A DNA stretch of 64,000 nucleotides from Branchiostoma floridae (taxonomy: Eukaryota; Chordata; Leptocardii; Amphioxiformes; Branchiostomatidae). Position 1 is the first letter of the stretch. Each line of letters opens with the position of its first letter. A model generated the notes under the pieces. That model was not told where the DNA came from. It saw nothing but the letters and a program-made list of their open reading frames with translations, and searched no databases. The stretch covers positions 12,587,996-12,651,995 of the forward strand of contig NC_049994.1 in NCBI RefSeq assembly GCF_000003815.2, given 5' to 3'. A program made the translations under genes and the position numbers. Below, in pieces: positions 35,096 through 46,978 of this stretch.

Positions 35096-35794
35096 ATGGC
35101 CGCCGTGAACGGTTCGCAAACCGTGTCTGATGTAGAAGTCTGTAACCTGGCCTTCCAAGGCAACGCTGGCCGTCTGAAGGAGAAAATCACGGAGAACAGA
35201 AACTTGGTGAACGTTACAGACCAGGACCGACGCATCCCTCTTCACTGGGCGGCGTCCGCGGGGCAGAAAGAGGTGGTCGACTTGCTGTTGGAATATCAAG
35301 CCGACGTCCAGGCTCGAGACGATGTCAACTGGACGCCTCTACACATCGCAGCCTCTGCTGGTCACCGGGATATCTGCACGGCTTTCATCGCACACGGGGC
35401 GCAAGTCAACGCCGTCAACAACACCGGACAGACTCCACTGCACTACGCCTCCTCACGCAACAGGATTGAGATCGCCGACAGCTTGCTGACCCAAGGCGCT
35501 GACCCCAACGCTGCTGACCAGTACGGGGCAACGCCACTTCACCGTGCAGCGTCCAGAGGGAACGTGAGAGTTCTGACCATGCTGCTTGACCATCAGGGTC
35601 AGGTCAATGCCAAGGATGGCCAAGGAAACACCCCCTTGCACCTAGCGTGCGAAGAGAACTTGCCCGAGGTCGCCAAGTTGCTGGTTGAGAACCACGCGAG
35701 TCTTCACGTCAAGAACAAAGAGGAGCGCACCCCTCTGGATCTCGCAGAAAAGTCTTTTGGAAGGTTGCTAGAAAGAATGAGTAATGAACAATAG
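35096..35794 (+). CDS. PSMD10: 26S proteasome non-ATPase regulatory subunit 10 (gankyrin), intronless
   Basis: Assembly chaperone of the 19S regulatory particle (binds the RPT3/PSMC4 ATPase); in mammals it also binds CDK4, RB and MDM2. A single 232-residue open frame (human 226) composed of ankyrin repeats, with TPLH-type turns starting near residues 47, 80, 113, 146, 179 and 212. The LxCxE RB-binding motif is retained as LACEE (183-187). The ATG follows an AACATGGCC context. The frame is uninterrupted, whereas the human gene has several introns, so either introns were lost or this is a retrocopy. No poly(A) tract or target duplication was noticed nearby, and full conservation argues for function. 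Confidence 0.93.
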   Translation: MAAVNGSQTVSDVEVCNLAFQGNAGRLKEKITENRNLVNVTDQDRRIPLHWAASAGQKEVVDLLLEYQADVQARDDVNWTPLHIAASAGHRDICTAFIAHGAQVNAVNNTGQTPLHYASSRNRIEIADSLLTQGADPNAADQYGATPLHRAASRGNVRVLTMLLDHQGQVNAKDGQGNTPLHLACEENLPEVAKLLVENHASLHVKNKEERTPLDLAEKSFGRLLERMSNEQ

Positions 35795-38175
35795 GAACTT
35801 GTTGCCATACTAGTCCCGGATTTTTGCCATCGCATTGAACTTGTTTACATCAATTTGGCAATTAGACTGGTGTTTCAATATTTGTTATCATTCCCTTCTG
35901 TATTGAAGTTCACGTTATATGATTCTTCTTTCATACAGTATAATTCCAATCAAACTGTTCCGACATGGGTAGCAAACATGTAACGTTAACTAGTTACAAT
36001 GTAGATTATCAAAGTGGCAAACAAAGAAAACAACAACAACATGTTAAGCTACTAGAAGCAAATGGCCAGCAACTCTACATCTACATCACAGCAAAGAAAT
36101 AAGGTTCATTTCTGTATCGAGAAGCCTTTTGATTATCTAACGTTACCCTCTGGATGCAAAGATGGGATGCAATAAATGAGTTTGATCTTATGAATGTCTT
36201 TGATGTCTGTATATGCATATAGTTGTATATAGTTAAGAGATGGTAATAATAGGCACAAACAAGATCAAACAACGCTCTGAAGTTGACCATGTACGTCTCT
36301 GAGTAAATGCTCCGCTTTAGCTAAAACAGTTGCAAGTTCGCTACGGATTAGTTACTTGGAATGACATACCCATTTGCCCACGACTTGTGGGAGATTATAA
36401 TACAACCGTACTTGAATTCAGAATAGCTTGCGGACACTTAAGAAGAAAAATGGTTCGTCAATTCAGGCGCCAATTGCGCTTTACATTTGAGACTTTTGAT
36501 TAAATACTGAAAAAATCAGTTATGATTTTCGAAGTACGTTTGGAATTCACCGAATTCGCTTTGAATTTGAGCGGTCTGGTTCGCGACGTGGGGCAATGAA
36601 TCACGTTCTACGTAAGAAGGTATGCAGGTCTCTGTTGAACGATGAACCTCAATCATAACGCTAACATGTTGTCCAACGTTACCTGACGTTACGTTACGTT
36701 AAGCTCCAAGCAGAGGTGCAAAGGCACGGTCGACCGTACACGAAGGCCAACTTTTTGGGTTAACCTAGTCCTTTGACATCACCGGGTCGCTGGGGGGAAA
36801 GGTAGACATGGACCAAAGAACTGTTTCCAGGCTCGTCTCTCTCTCACTGTAGTTATTCATTCGATCAGGTTTAGGGACGTCCACTCTGTCATAATTTTCT
36901 GCAAATCCCTGCATCATATTCAATTCCTAGCGGCAAGTGTCCTGCTAGTGTATGTGCAGTACTGCAAAGTTCCAGTAGGCAGCGCTCGTGATCAGGCCTT
37001 CGAACCTGCGCGATGACTCACGGGATAGCAGTCTGAGCTGTGACGAGACAGGGTGACAACCCAGAAGATTGTTGCGGTCTTGGGAGCTGTAAAAACGGCA
37101 GTTTTTCACTCAAATTTAGACTCCGGTGGGTACCTATCGACTTGTAGAATGTTAATGATGATATATAGATATGATTCATGTACAGAAAGGGGTTTTAGGC
37201 TTCGCAAATGACTCTGGATCGCCTCCGAACTGGGTTGCTGTCAGGAAGACCTCGACTGAAAAACAGACATGGCCGCTCTAGCTCAGTGGGGGCGAATTTT
37301 TGTGTCTCAGAGTTCACTGCCTGCTACTTTACAGCCTGTTTTAAATGTTTTCAAGGATGGTGTTGTGTATTGGTGGTGTGGGTTTGGTGCTGGTTGCATC
37401 ATTAATGTCTCTTGCACCTTCTAGCTTGAATTATGAGAATGTTTTTGTGAGTCTTTTAGTGTGTGTTTAGAGCAACATATCGAAACCACAGTATAGTAGA
37501 GAAACATCAGAGAAGAGGGAAAGCTTTGTTGTGTTGAAGTCTTTCTTCCAGTACGATTGCATACTCGTCTTCCTGAGCTAAAGATGAATATATAGACAGG
37601 TGTGCACCTCACCTGTTACCTGTCACACACATCACACTTACCAGGGGGCAGCATTCTGGAATTATGATGGGAGCAATCAGATTTGGTCAGAAGTACATGA
37701 GCCTGGATTGCTCAAAATAAACCCAGTTTTCCAGGTAGGCTTCTCTGACAATCACAGGTGAGAGACTTCTGTGAGTATCAGACAAGCTAGGCTGTCAGAA
37801 AATGTTGTGCTACCCCAACATCTGCTTGGAGATCATACATTGCATAGAATTTTAGTAGCTGTTTAGTTACTAACTGTAACGTTATCTCCCCTTATTTTGT
37901 TCCCTCTCTGGGTTTCTTAGCATGGCCAAAAGTAGTATGAATTTGGAAAGGTTTACGGTGTTCTAAGTCTTACATTCGCCTCTGAAAAACTGTTGATTTT
38001 CACTATGCTATTAGGTGCAGCGAGCTCAAATGTTTTGTGCAACATGTGACTCATTTTTAGTCATATTGCCTGGCCAGTGGCCTACATTCTTTTAGCTCAC
38101 CAAATGGCAAGTTGTATATGCTGCTTTCAGCTGGGAATTTGGGGGAACGTTAATATGCCAGTAATGAAAAAATCT

Positions 38176-38284
38176 TATCCTGGATACCAGACCCCATCTT
38201 GATCTCAAAAATATCTATCATGAATCATGTGTTATAGATATATAGATATTCTTGAGATTGGGCTGGGGTTTGGTATCCAGGCTA
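38176..38284. mobile_element. Foldback element with CCTGGATACCA termini, copy 3
   Basis: Starts TATCCTGGATACCAGACCCC and ends GGGTTTGGTATCCAGGCTAG; an inner ATCTCAAAAATATCTAT / ATAGATATTCTTGAGAT pair extends the stem. Related to 10252-10320 and 25737-25824 by its termini. Confidence 0.6.
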
Positions 38285-38819
38285 GAAGAACTCTCAGAGT
38301 TCTGTGTCTATCCTTCTGTCCCTGGACAAGCAAAAATTCCAACCATTCTGTGCCGATTGAAGGATGAAAATTGAAACTTTATGACATTGTTGAGATTTCT
38401 TGTGCCTTTGACATTTAGATACACTGACAGCTCTTTGCTCTGTCGAACAAAACTTACGATACGGACGGAGAAAAAATCAAGGGCTGGAAGAAGTCTTGCC
38501 TTTAGAATATAAAACATACAATATCTGTTGTCACATGGTGTGGTGTAGTGACCCATTTTTGGTCTTAATTCGGAAACTGCTTTTGAGAAGAATGTCAGAT
38601 TCAAAGTCTGAGTGTCAAATATAGGGAATTCCATTTGAGAGACTGCAAGCTTTGCCTGTAACCTTTTAACCCTTGACCTTCTTCTATAGAACTTCTTAGA
38701 AGTGTCTTGGCAACTAGGCCATCTCAGCTTGCACAACCTTTGACCAGATCAAACACTTTCATTGTCAGAAATCTTTAAAAGTTTTCATGCATACTCTGTT
38801 TTGCCAAACTGCCTGTACC

Positions 38820-38854
38820 CAAGGAGGTTAAAAAAATCCTTTTTAACCTCCTTG
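38820..38854. mobile_element. Mini-palindrome insertion (CAAGGAGGTT family)
   Basis: A 35-base foldback with CAAGGAGGTTAAAA arms, flanked by CTGTACC and CTGTACT (six of seven identical) at 38813-38819 and 38855-38861. Confidence 0.55.
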
Positions 38855-40674
38855 CTGTACTTAAACAATGGTCCAGATGGAGTCAATACTGGAATAGGGT
38901 TCATGTCAGGTTAGAAGAGTCTGCTTGAGGTACTTAAATTTGGGACAGACTCAGATAGTTCAAGGGTAGATGTAAAAAAGGTGAAGCATGTTGAACCTCA
39001 AAGTCAGACTGAGGAGGAATCATGACACTTCTTTGTTAACTATTAGTGCAATGCAGCTTTCCTATATGGCTCATGTACAAGTGAAGACAATTCAACCTAT
39101 ACAACTGGGTGAGAAATTCATTAAAGATTACTGGTACTAGTACAGTGGTACTTCTGTATGTTTTTGAGTGAAATCCATCACTCATCTTACACTTCACTAA
39201 AGAACAGTGACACATGTCGAATGAAATGTCCAGAAATAATCTTCAAATCTTTCGTCCATTTGTAGAAATTGAATTGTCCTTAGATTTTGTTGTTTACCTG
39301 GATCTTTGACCTTCATCAACGAGTCCTTGGTACCGCTTACCCTTTGACCTCAGCATAGAGCCATCATCAAAGTTCAGCCCTGCACCCCAGGCTATGTCAA
39401 GGTCATGTCCACCAGCACTCCAGGGTGTCAACAGTTGTTTTCAATCGGCAGCTAGCCTTAAGAAATAGCTAGCAGCTGTATTGTGAAGCACCATTCTTTA
39501 TGGCGATCAAAGGAATGAAAGCAGGATGGTGTTAAACCTGGTAGACATGGCTTTTGGTAACCTCTCTCGTTTTTTTGTTCTTTTTATCAGCACTGGTATG
39601 TGTATAGCACCAGAGATCTAGCCATATGTTTAACAAGTGAAAACATTGAGCCATAGGTTACTACGGGTTATTGTACCCAGGCTACAGAGTTTGACATACT
39701 TTTTTTAAAGCCAGGTTGTGCAAAAACGTATTCCATCACCATTTCAATTTGCCAGGCCACAGTTCCAGTTGGGCAAACTGGTAAATACTTGTATAGGGCC
39801 AGGCACCAAAACAAGGTTCTAATCTAAGGTTGAGGTATAGATTGTTTTTAATCCCTTCTGTTTCCTAAACTTGTCATCCATGATTTCCACCAAGCAAAAA
39901 TCGGTTGTACTGCAAAACTATGTTTCAGTACATGTATTTTGAACCCTCTCAAAGAGCACTTATGACTATTCGCAACTTCACAAGGCTTCTCCCTGCACAG
40001 CTTTTTTCCTGATCCATCCCATGCTATGGTAGAGTGAAGTAGGTGGCAATGAAGTCACTACAAACGAACACAAGTACCTGTTCAGTACTCTTGACCCAGG
40101 AGGAAACTGATTGTGCACCACTTCGGCTCTCTGGTTACATGATTTCTGAATGAAGAATCAGTCATGTGGGGCGAAGAATCACTGAGGCAGGATTTTATTT
40201 AAAATTCTGACGAAGGTGAAGGTTTGTGACATACAATGATTGTCATAAGGTACAGATAAAAACAAAATAGAATTGAAAACATGTCCACAAGGGTGTAAAA
40301 AGTATCATGCACAAAACTAAATGTTTGGTGCCACAAAGACCTTTTCAACCCTTTCATGTATGGTTTTAACGTATATAAATACTGCTGCTCCACAAAGTGT
40401 AGGTAGTTACATTTATGAAAAGAGTGGTGAAGATAACATATTTACTTTCAGCATAGTCATAAGTCGGGAAACAATTATCTTTACATTTGCTTGTAGTTTT
40501 ACACACTCCTGTATTGCATGTAGTTAGATATTTAATAAGCCATAAGTTAAGCTATAGAACTGTAGTTATGTAGATGCCATACTTTAGATGCCATACTTTG
40601 TACCTTGTACAATTGTTGTGCAATAAAGTTATTATGTTTTACATCATGTCTTTTATGACTCCAGGTGTTTGAAG

Positions 40675-43600
40675 ATGAGCCGACAGACGATAAGCGGGAA
40701 GCCGAACCGGCACACGCCCACGAGCAGCGCCACATCGACCCAGGACCTGGCGGGGCTGTTTGAGTGTCCGGTGTGCTTCGACTACGTCCTCCCCCCCATC
40801 CTACAGTGCCAGAGTGGACATCTGGTGTGTTCCAGCTGCAGACCTAAACTCTCATGCTGTCCAACATGCAGAGGACCACTGGGTAGGGGGCCTTGGATTT
40901 TTTGTATTGTTTATTCTGGTATTTTGATGAACAAGACAAGTGAATAGGAAGTCTTGGACTTCTTTCCCTCTTTTCATAAATATTGCTTTCAGATTGTAGT
41001 GTTCAAATATGCAAAATACCAGAGGGTCAAAGGCAACGATCAGCACCCGCTTCCACTAGATGGCAATTTACCACTGAACCACCAAACATATGACAAGTTG
41101 CACATGGAATTTTATGGATAAAGAGCTTATCTTTTTTGGTTTCTTGTCTTATTTAGATCATATTCCAATTATAAAATCACGCAAATTTTGGGTTCAACGG
41201 TTGTTGATTATGGTTGCAGCAATTACTGTCAATTACCATGGATGATTGTTTAAAAGTGGCTTTTCTATGGTGGTTATCATCATCAAATTATCAAGGTTTT
41301 TATTATTAAATATAAGACTTAGAGGCATATGAATTGTTTTCATAATCGTTGTTCTTGATGCCACCGTTTCCACCTTCTGTAAACTGTAAGTTGCCTTTTT
41401 GCTACTTTACAATTGCTCATGTTTTCACATGTTCTTCTTGTACTTCTAGGCAACATCAGAAACCTGGCCATGGAGAAGGTAGCGAGCACAGTCATGTTCC
41501 CCTGCAAGTACGCGTCGGCAGGGTGTCCTGTTACATTGTTGCACACAGGTAAGGTCACAGGTCAGCAGTAGGATGATGCATTCTTGGCAACACCACAAGG
41601 GCTTAGCCTTTATTGGTCCTTACTCCATTGTATTTGGATTGGATTTACAGGGCTGGAAATACCACATGCATGTGCAGGTAAAATTGGAGCTGTGCAGGTA
41701 TTTCTGATGTCTACCTGCACTTAACCTGCACTGGTCCATGTACTGGGTTTTATACATACTGTAATTCACTTTATCTTCACGGTACCAAATTTTCACGGTC
41801 TGAGAAAATTGAACTTGTTCTCGGAACTAAATGTTCACTGTCGAGGCAAGTGCGCATGAAAAAAGTCTGTGAATTATTTTTTATCGGTAATGATAAGTTC
41901 ACGTTAAAGTCGTCACCGTGAAAACCGTGAACATAACATTACAGTGAAAAAATCAGGAATTACAGTAAATGTCCTGTGATGTAGGTGCATGTGGATTGTT
42001 ATTAACTGCACTGACTGTTACCATCTATGAAGTATAAGAAAAAATGAATGAATTTGGTATGATCCATACTTAAATAAATTCAAAGTGGTGCAGGTAATTT
42101 TAATGTTACCTGCAAGCCCTGATTTATGATAAAAGAAATAACTCAATTTTGTGTTGTACACTTAAAATGTGTATGGAAGACATGTATTCATTTTGTATCA
42201 AAATATGTATCCTCAATACTGTAATAGAAAGGATATGGTCTGGCTGTATGTCTGGATGACTTACTTGAATGTCACAGAATCCGTCTGTGGTAAGTTGATA
42301 AGTTCTAAAGCCACTGTTTCTGCTTTCACTTGTATTCTTCAGAAACAACACTAGAGCTGTAAAATTCATCTTTTTAACTTTCATCTAGCCAAAGGATTCG
42401 TCTGCTATGCTTAGTCTTGACTTGTTATGCAGGTAGTCTCATACTCTGATTTAGAAATAGGACAATCGATACATGTATTGATGGTTGTTTTTCTCCCCTA
42501 ACAGAAAAGCCAGACCACGAGGAGATCTGTGACTTCAGACCGTACTCGTGCCCGTGTCCGGGGTCCTCCTGTAAGTGGCAGGGTTCACTGGACGCAGTCA
42601 TGCCACACCTGACACACGCACACAAGTCCATAACAACACTACAAGGTTAGTCACTGTTTCCTTTTTTACCTAACTCTTGTGTGGTACTGTTTTTGGTTCG
42701 CCTGCTTGTCTGTATGGGATCATGTGGTGTAATTAGCTCAGGAGAAATTGTTTGGCTCTGGAATAGGTTCTGGGTTCGAAATTTTAAGGGTTAAGGCACA
42801 TAACAATACTTTCCTTACTTCACTCAGGTGAAAATGAGTACCTATCTTCGGTTAGGATCGTCCCTCAGATAAGACGTAAAAAGGAGGTATTCCGTACACC
42901 ACTTACTTACTTTCTAATTAGCCTTCAGGCATGATCGCTTGCAATAAAGTTGTTATAATTATTATGTGAATTAAGAACCCCTATCAAACATTTCCACACC
43001 TGTTCCCTACAGGAGAGGACATCGTGTTCCTGGCCACAGACATCAACCTGCCTGGGGCTGTGGACTGGGTCATGATGCAGTCCTGCTTCGGACACAACTT
43101 CATGTTAGTCCTGGAGAAACAGGAGAAGTATGATGGGCACCAGCAGTTCTTCGCTATCGTACAGCTAATAGGTACCAGAAAACAGGCTGAGAACTTTGCC
43201 TACAGGTAACTACCACCAGCAGTTCTTCGCTATCGTACAGCTAATAGGTACCAGAAAACAGGCCGAGAACTTTGCCTACAGGTAACTACATGTACTACCA
43301 GTAGTTCTTTGCTATCGTACAGATAATTATAGGTACCAGAAAACAGGCCGAGAACTTCGCCTACAGGTAACTACCACCAGCAGTTCTTCGCTATCGTACA
43401 GCTAATTATAGGTACCAGAAAACAGGCCGAGAACTTTGCCTACAGGTAACTACCACCAGCAGTTCTTCGCTATCGTACAGCTAATAGGTACCAGAAAACA
43501 GGCTGAGAACTTTGCCTACAGGTAACTACCACCAGCAGTTCTTCGCTATCGTACAGCTAATTATAGGTACCAGAAAACAGGCCGAGAACTTTGCCTACAG

Positions 43601-44369
43601 GTAACTACATGTACTACCTGTAGTTCTTCGCTATCGTACAGCTATTAGGTACCAGAAAACAGGCCGAGAACTTTGCCTACAGGTAACTACACGTACTACC
43701 TGTAGTTCTTCGCTATCGTACAGCTATTAGGTACCAGAAAACAGGCCGAGAACTGTACTGCATCCTCATTCTCTTACCACACACCCCTATACCCAGGGGA
43801 CAGATTTTCTGACAAGCATAGTATTTTGATTCACCAGGTATGCTACTTCTTTGATGTCTTCAACTGTATCCTCTCTGGCAGTAATCCCCCTTAAGAAGCA
43901 TTAAAATGCAGTTCTTCACTATCGTGCAGCTAATAGGTACCAGAAAACAGGCCAAGAACTTTGCCTACAGGTGACTACCACTAGCGGTTGGTTGTTTTGC
44001 AGCATGTTGTATTAGCTATGCCATGGGTTATGTAGTTGGGTAACTTGGAAAAGGTTCAGTAAGACAGAGAGATCACTGAAAAAAACCTCAAACATAAACC
44101 ACTGCAACTCTCAAGTTTTTCTGCAGTCATCAACTCAGGTGGATGTGTACCCATATCACCATGGTAACCACGATTGTCCTTCCCCTTCCAGACTGGAGTT
44201 GAACGGCCACCGGCGAAGACTGACATGGGAAGCCACGCCCAGGTCAATCCACGAGGGCGTGGCGTCCGCCATCAGCAGTAGCGACTGCCTGGTGTTCGAC
44301 ACCAACATCGCCAGACTCTTCGCAGATAACGGGAACCTAGGAATCAATGTCACCATCTCTACCTGCTGA
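40675..44369 (+). CDS. SIAH1: E3 ubiquitin-protein ligase SIAH (Seven in absentia homologue)
   Basis: RING E3 ligase that targets many signalling proteins for proteasomal degradation. Coding exons: 40675-40882, 41450-41548, 42505-42645, 43013-43205, 44192-44369; 272 residues (human SIAH1 282). RING finger at 31-66 (CPVC...[11 protein letters not shown]...CCPTC). The SIAH-type zinc finger follows, with Cys/His pairs in CKYASAGC and [10 protein letters not shown] and a C-PCPG-C and HLTHAHK end. The substrate-binding domain (about 145-272) is almost identical to the human one, ending INVTISTC. Divergence is confined to the N-terminal 30 residues. A spliced 5' UTR is implied by an acceptor ten bases upstream of the ATG. 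Intron 4 is filled with partial copies of exon 4. Single SIAH1/2 pro-orthologue is likely. Confidence 0.95.
41758..41968. mobile_element. MITE with TACTGTAAT...ATTACAGTA termini
   Basis: Starts TACTGTAATTCAC and ends GGAATTACAGTA, with internal TTCACGG / CCGTGAA inverted blocks; noncoding. It resembles the 16355 and 58169 elements in termini and layout but not in body sequence. It lies in SIAH intron 2. Confidence 0.6.
42738..42985 (+). repeat. Degenerate SINE
   Basis: A tRNA-like head (TAGCTCAGGAG..., GGGTTCGAAA) is followed by the GGCACATAACA, AAATGAGTACC, TCGTCCCTCAGATAAGACG and TTAAGAACCCC landmarks in the same order as in the SINE at 17785. It lies in SIAH intron 3. Confidence 0.5.
43141..43982 (+). 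repeat. Minisatellite duplicating the SIAH exon 4 donor
   Basis: The last ~65 bases of exon 4 plus its donor are repeated in tandem: units start near 43141 (the true exon), 43217, 43299, 43378, 43457, 43533, 43618 and 43700, with an isolated ninth partial copy at about 43909-43982. Units are 76-85 bases and most keep an intact CCTACAG/GTAACTA donor. Spacings are mostly not multiples of three. The first copy is the coding one because it continues the conserved protein and its donor joins exon 5 in phase. Confidence 0.9.
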
Positions 44370-45708
44370 GATGTGTGTTAGTAGCCAGGCCGTAGGCCTA
44401 GGAAAAAAATGTTGTGTTTCCTGTTTCCCTAGAGAAAAACCTGCCAACCCTAGACTTTTTTGGTTGGGCTGTGGAGTCACATAGCTTCCAGTTGGAATTT
44501 TTATTCAGCCTGCTTCCTATTGAAGTAAAAACACTGTTTGGCCTATCTAATGAAGGATGAAAGTGCAAAATGGCACAAAAGTTTCACATTGAATGAAAGA
44601 CAAGTGTCGCATTTCAGCTTACTTTGTTCAACTGTTTTGGCCAGCCTAAGAAAATCGCCAGAAAAAGAAAAAGGATAATCCTTAGCCCTACCTACCGACC
44701 CTAATTTATTCTGGACTGAAACAGGAAACACATTTTTTCCCAGGCCTTACCAGTTCTCTCTTTGGTTCTCGGAGTCTGCCACCTCTAAATGTGCAATTAG
44801 AAATAAAAAAGAGAGAGACAGCTGACGTGTTGTCAAGCATAAATGTAATTTTACATCTCAATGGTCTAGTTATGTACAGAAAGACTTCCAAGAACCAGGA
44901 GTTTGAGCTTGGTGTGGCCGACATGTTTCTTTCTGTTGTTTCTTTTGTGTATGATCTGAAGAATGATAGCATAAGAGCCTACTACAGACAGTGAGTATAC
45001 CTGATTATTGTGTACTATATAAATGCCATTCAAATAACTGTTATGTGCCTAAACTTCTCTTACTGTATCTGACCAGCTTTTCAAGCTAGAGTAATGCTTA
45101 TATGCTATAAATGATGCAAACAGAACTTATTTAAACTATAAAAGACTAAATTAAAAGGAAATATGTCAAATTTGTGTGTAAGTATGATTTTGTACTATCG
45201 GGACTTCCAATTCAGAAAGTTTTAATGATACCGGGTCTTTTGGTAAAGTTCTGTTTCAAAGATGACCAGTTGTGACTTGCAAATATCCTGTTCAAGTCTA
45301 ACACAGGAAAAGAGACGTTTTGTTTTTGCCTTTCTGGGACAAGAGAAGATGTTGCTGACAGAGAGACATATCATGGACTGATTTCAAAAGAAATCTACAT
45401 CCCCGCACAAGAGTTAGAGCCAGTAGACCATCCCTAGTTAGATGGCAGCAATATCGCTTGTTCTGGCCAGTATTGTGTGAACTTCTCACTGAAGAAGTTT
45501 CAGCCACAGTTTGGATATATGGCAGGAGACACACACACAGTCTCTTATGTTGTGTAGAAATGTGTAAATGATTTTTAAGCTGTCAGACATAGGCTATATC
45601 TAATAAGACATTGTATTAATTAGCATTTCTTATATCTTTGATACATATGGATATTGTCACTGTTGCAGAGCCTTTGTTGTTTCAGAAGGAAAAGTGTGGA
45701 CTTTGATA

Positions 45709-45834
45709 GGGCTGTTCCATTGAAAGTATGTGTGGGGGAATCAAAATGAAAGCGTTTTGGTTAAGCAATATATTCTATGTTGGTAAATGGTAGTCCAGAG
45801 TCTTTGCCTCTCATCCTTTTCAATGGAATAGTCC
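45709..45834. mobile_element. Foldback element with GGGCTGTTCCATTGAAA termini
   Basis: Starts GGGCTGTTCCATTGAAAG and ends CTTTTCAATGGAATAGTCC, an inverted match of about 17 bases; the interior is noncoding. I recall very similar termini in MITEs of other marine invertebrates. Confidence 0.55.
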
Positions 45835-46425
45835 TCAGAACGCTATTATACATTATGCTGGTTTAATGCTGTATAAAAAGAGGACTACTATGACAAAAAT
45901 ATGCTGTAAATTGCCACACTAGGACCATTTTAGCAATAGCAAGGAAACTGGCACAACTATGTTCGCTTGCATCATATTTTTCCAATATGTATCTGTATGT
46001 ATGTATTCATAATTGAACTATGAACTTTGCCCAAGCAGAACACTCGCCAATTTTGTATGTTTTACCTTGAAGCAGGAATAAGGAAATAAAAACATTGACT
46101 AATTTAACATTTTGGTGCACAAACTTGCAACAAATACATCATACTTGACTCTGCTAACTTTAATATCTTTGACATATCCTTTCCAAAATGCAAGTTTGGT
46201 CAAATATTTGCACTTCTGAAAAGAAAAATAGTTGGATACAAAGACTTTCTATGGCCTACTCTATGTTTTGTTTATTTGCTGTTCCAGATTCAGTGCCATC
46301 TCTTGTATCAATGAATTGTCGAAACCCCAAAAGTTGAACATATTATCTTATTTTTTGCTTCCTCCGCTGTATGGTAACAAATCTGTACAGCAAAAAGTGT
46401 AGATTTATTGAAACAAAAAACCATA

Positions 46426-46978
46426 TTAAAGGGATAGTCAACCCCAGAAGCAAGTGTTCTGTTTCTTCAGATACTAATAAATAGAAAAAAGTAATATTGG
46501 CCACTTAACATTTAGTATAAACTATGGCAGTCAGTTGTGCAAGAATATTACAAGAATGTGCAAAAGTATAGGACGAATGTCAGCAGAGAATCTTAGGTTG
46601 GTCTCAAACATCATTTTTGCCTTGGGTTTCTTAAAGCTTGTTTGTCAATCAGCCATAGCAACTTCATCTTTTACTTCCTTTGGGCCCAAAATTGACAGTC
46701 ATATTAAAGGTTGAAATCTTAGATCTTGAAAATACTGTCTGTATGAATTGCTCATCAGATTTGCAACCTTGCAAACTTAATTCTCCTCTTGCTTTGGTCC
46801 CCCCCAAAAATTGACCTGAATTATATTGGGTGTCACACTGAGAGAATGTTGTGGGCCTTTTTTCGGGGCACTATTAAGTTATTTGGCTATCTCTGACAAA
46901 AGTTGGTTGATTTTTTTCATTCGTTAATGTAGTATCTTTGGAAAGAACATGTGCTTCATGGGTTGAGTTCCCTTTGAA
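46426..46978. mobile_element. Possible MITE with AAAGGGATAGTCAACCC termini
   Basis: TTAAAGGGATAGTCAACCCC at the left pairs with GGGTTGAGTTCCCTTTGAA at the right (three or four mismatches), enclosing about 550 noncoding bases. No clear target duplication, so element identity is tentative. Confidence 0.4.

Larger units (their letters stand above)
35795..40674 (+). other. Spacer and probable 5' non-coding part of SIAH
   Basis: No protein gene recognised. A splice acceptor (TATGACTCCAG at about 40654-40664) just before the SIAH ATG shows that SIAH has at least one upstream non-coding exon here; GC-richer DNA ending in a possible donor near 37123 (CTCCG then GTGGGT) is a speculative candidate. 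Copies of the TCCAAGCAGA-type motif occur near 36702 and 37826. A foldback and a mini-palindrome are annotated separately. Confidence 0.4.

Noticed and set aside
37266-37300. tRNA-like A box (TAGCTCAGTGG)
   Set aside because: No B box or cloverleaf arms follow, so neither a tRNA gene nor a clear SINE.
38308-38736. 142-codon minus-strand open frame before SIAH
   Set aside because: Composition looks random, no recognisable domain, no splice or promoter context, AT-rich spacer DNA.
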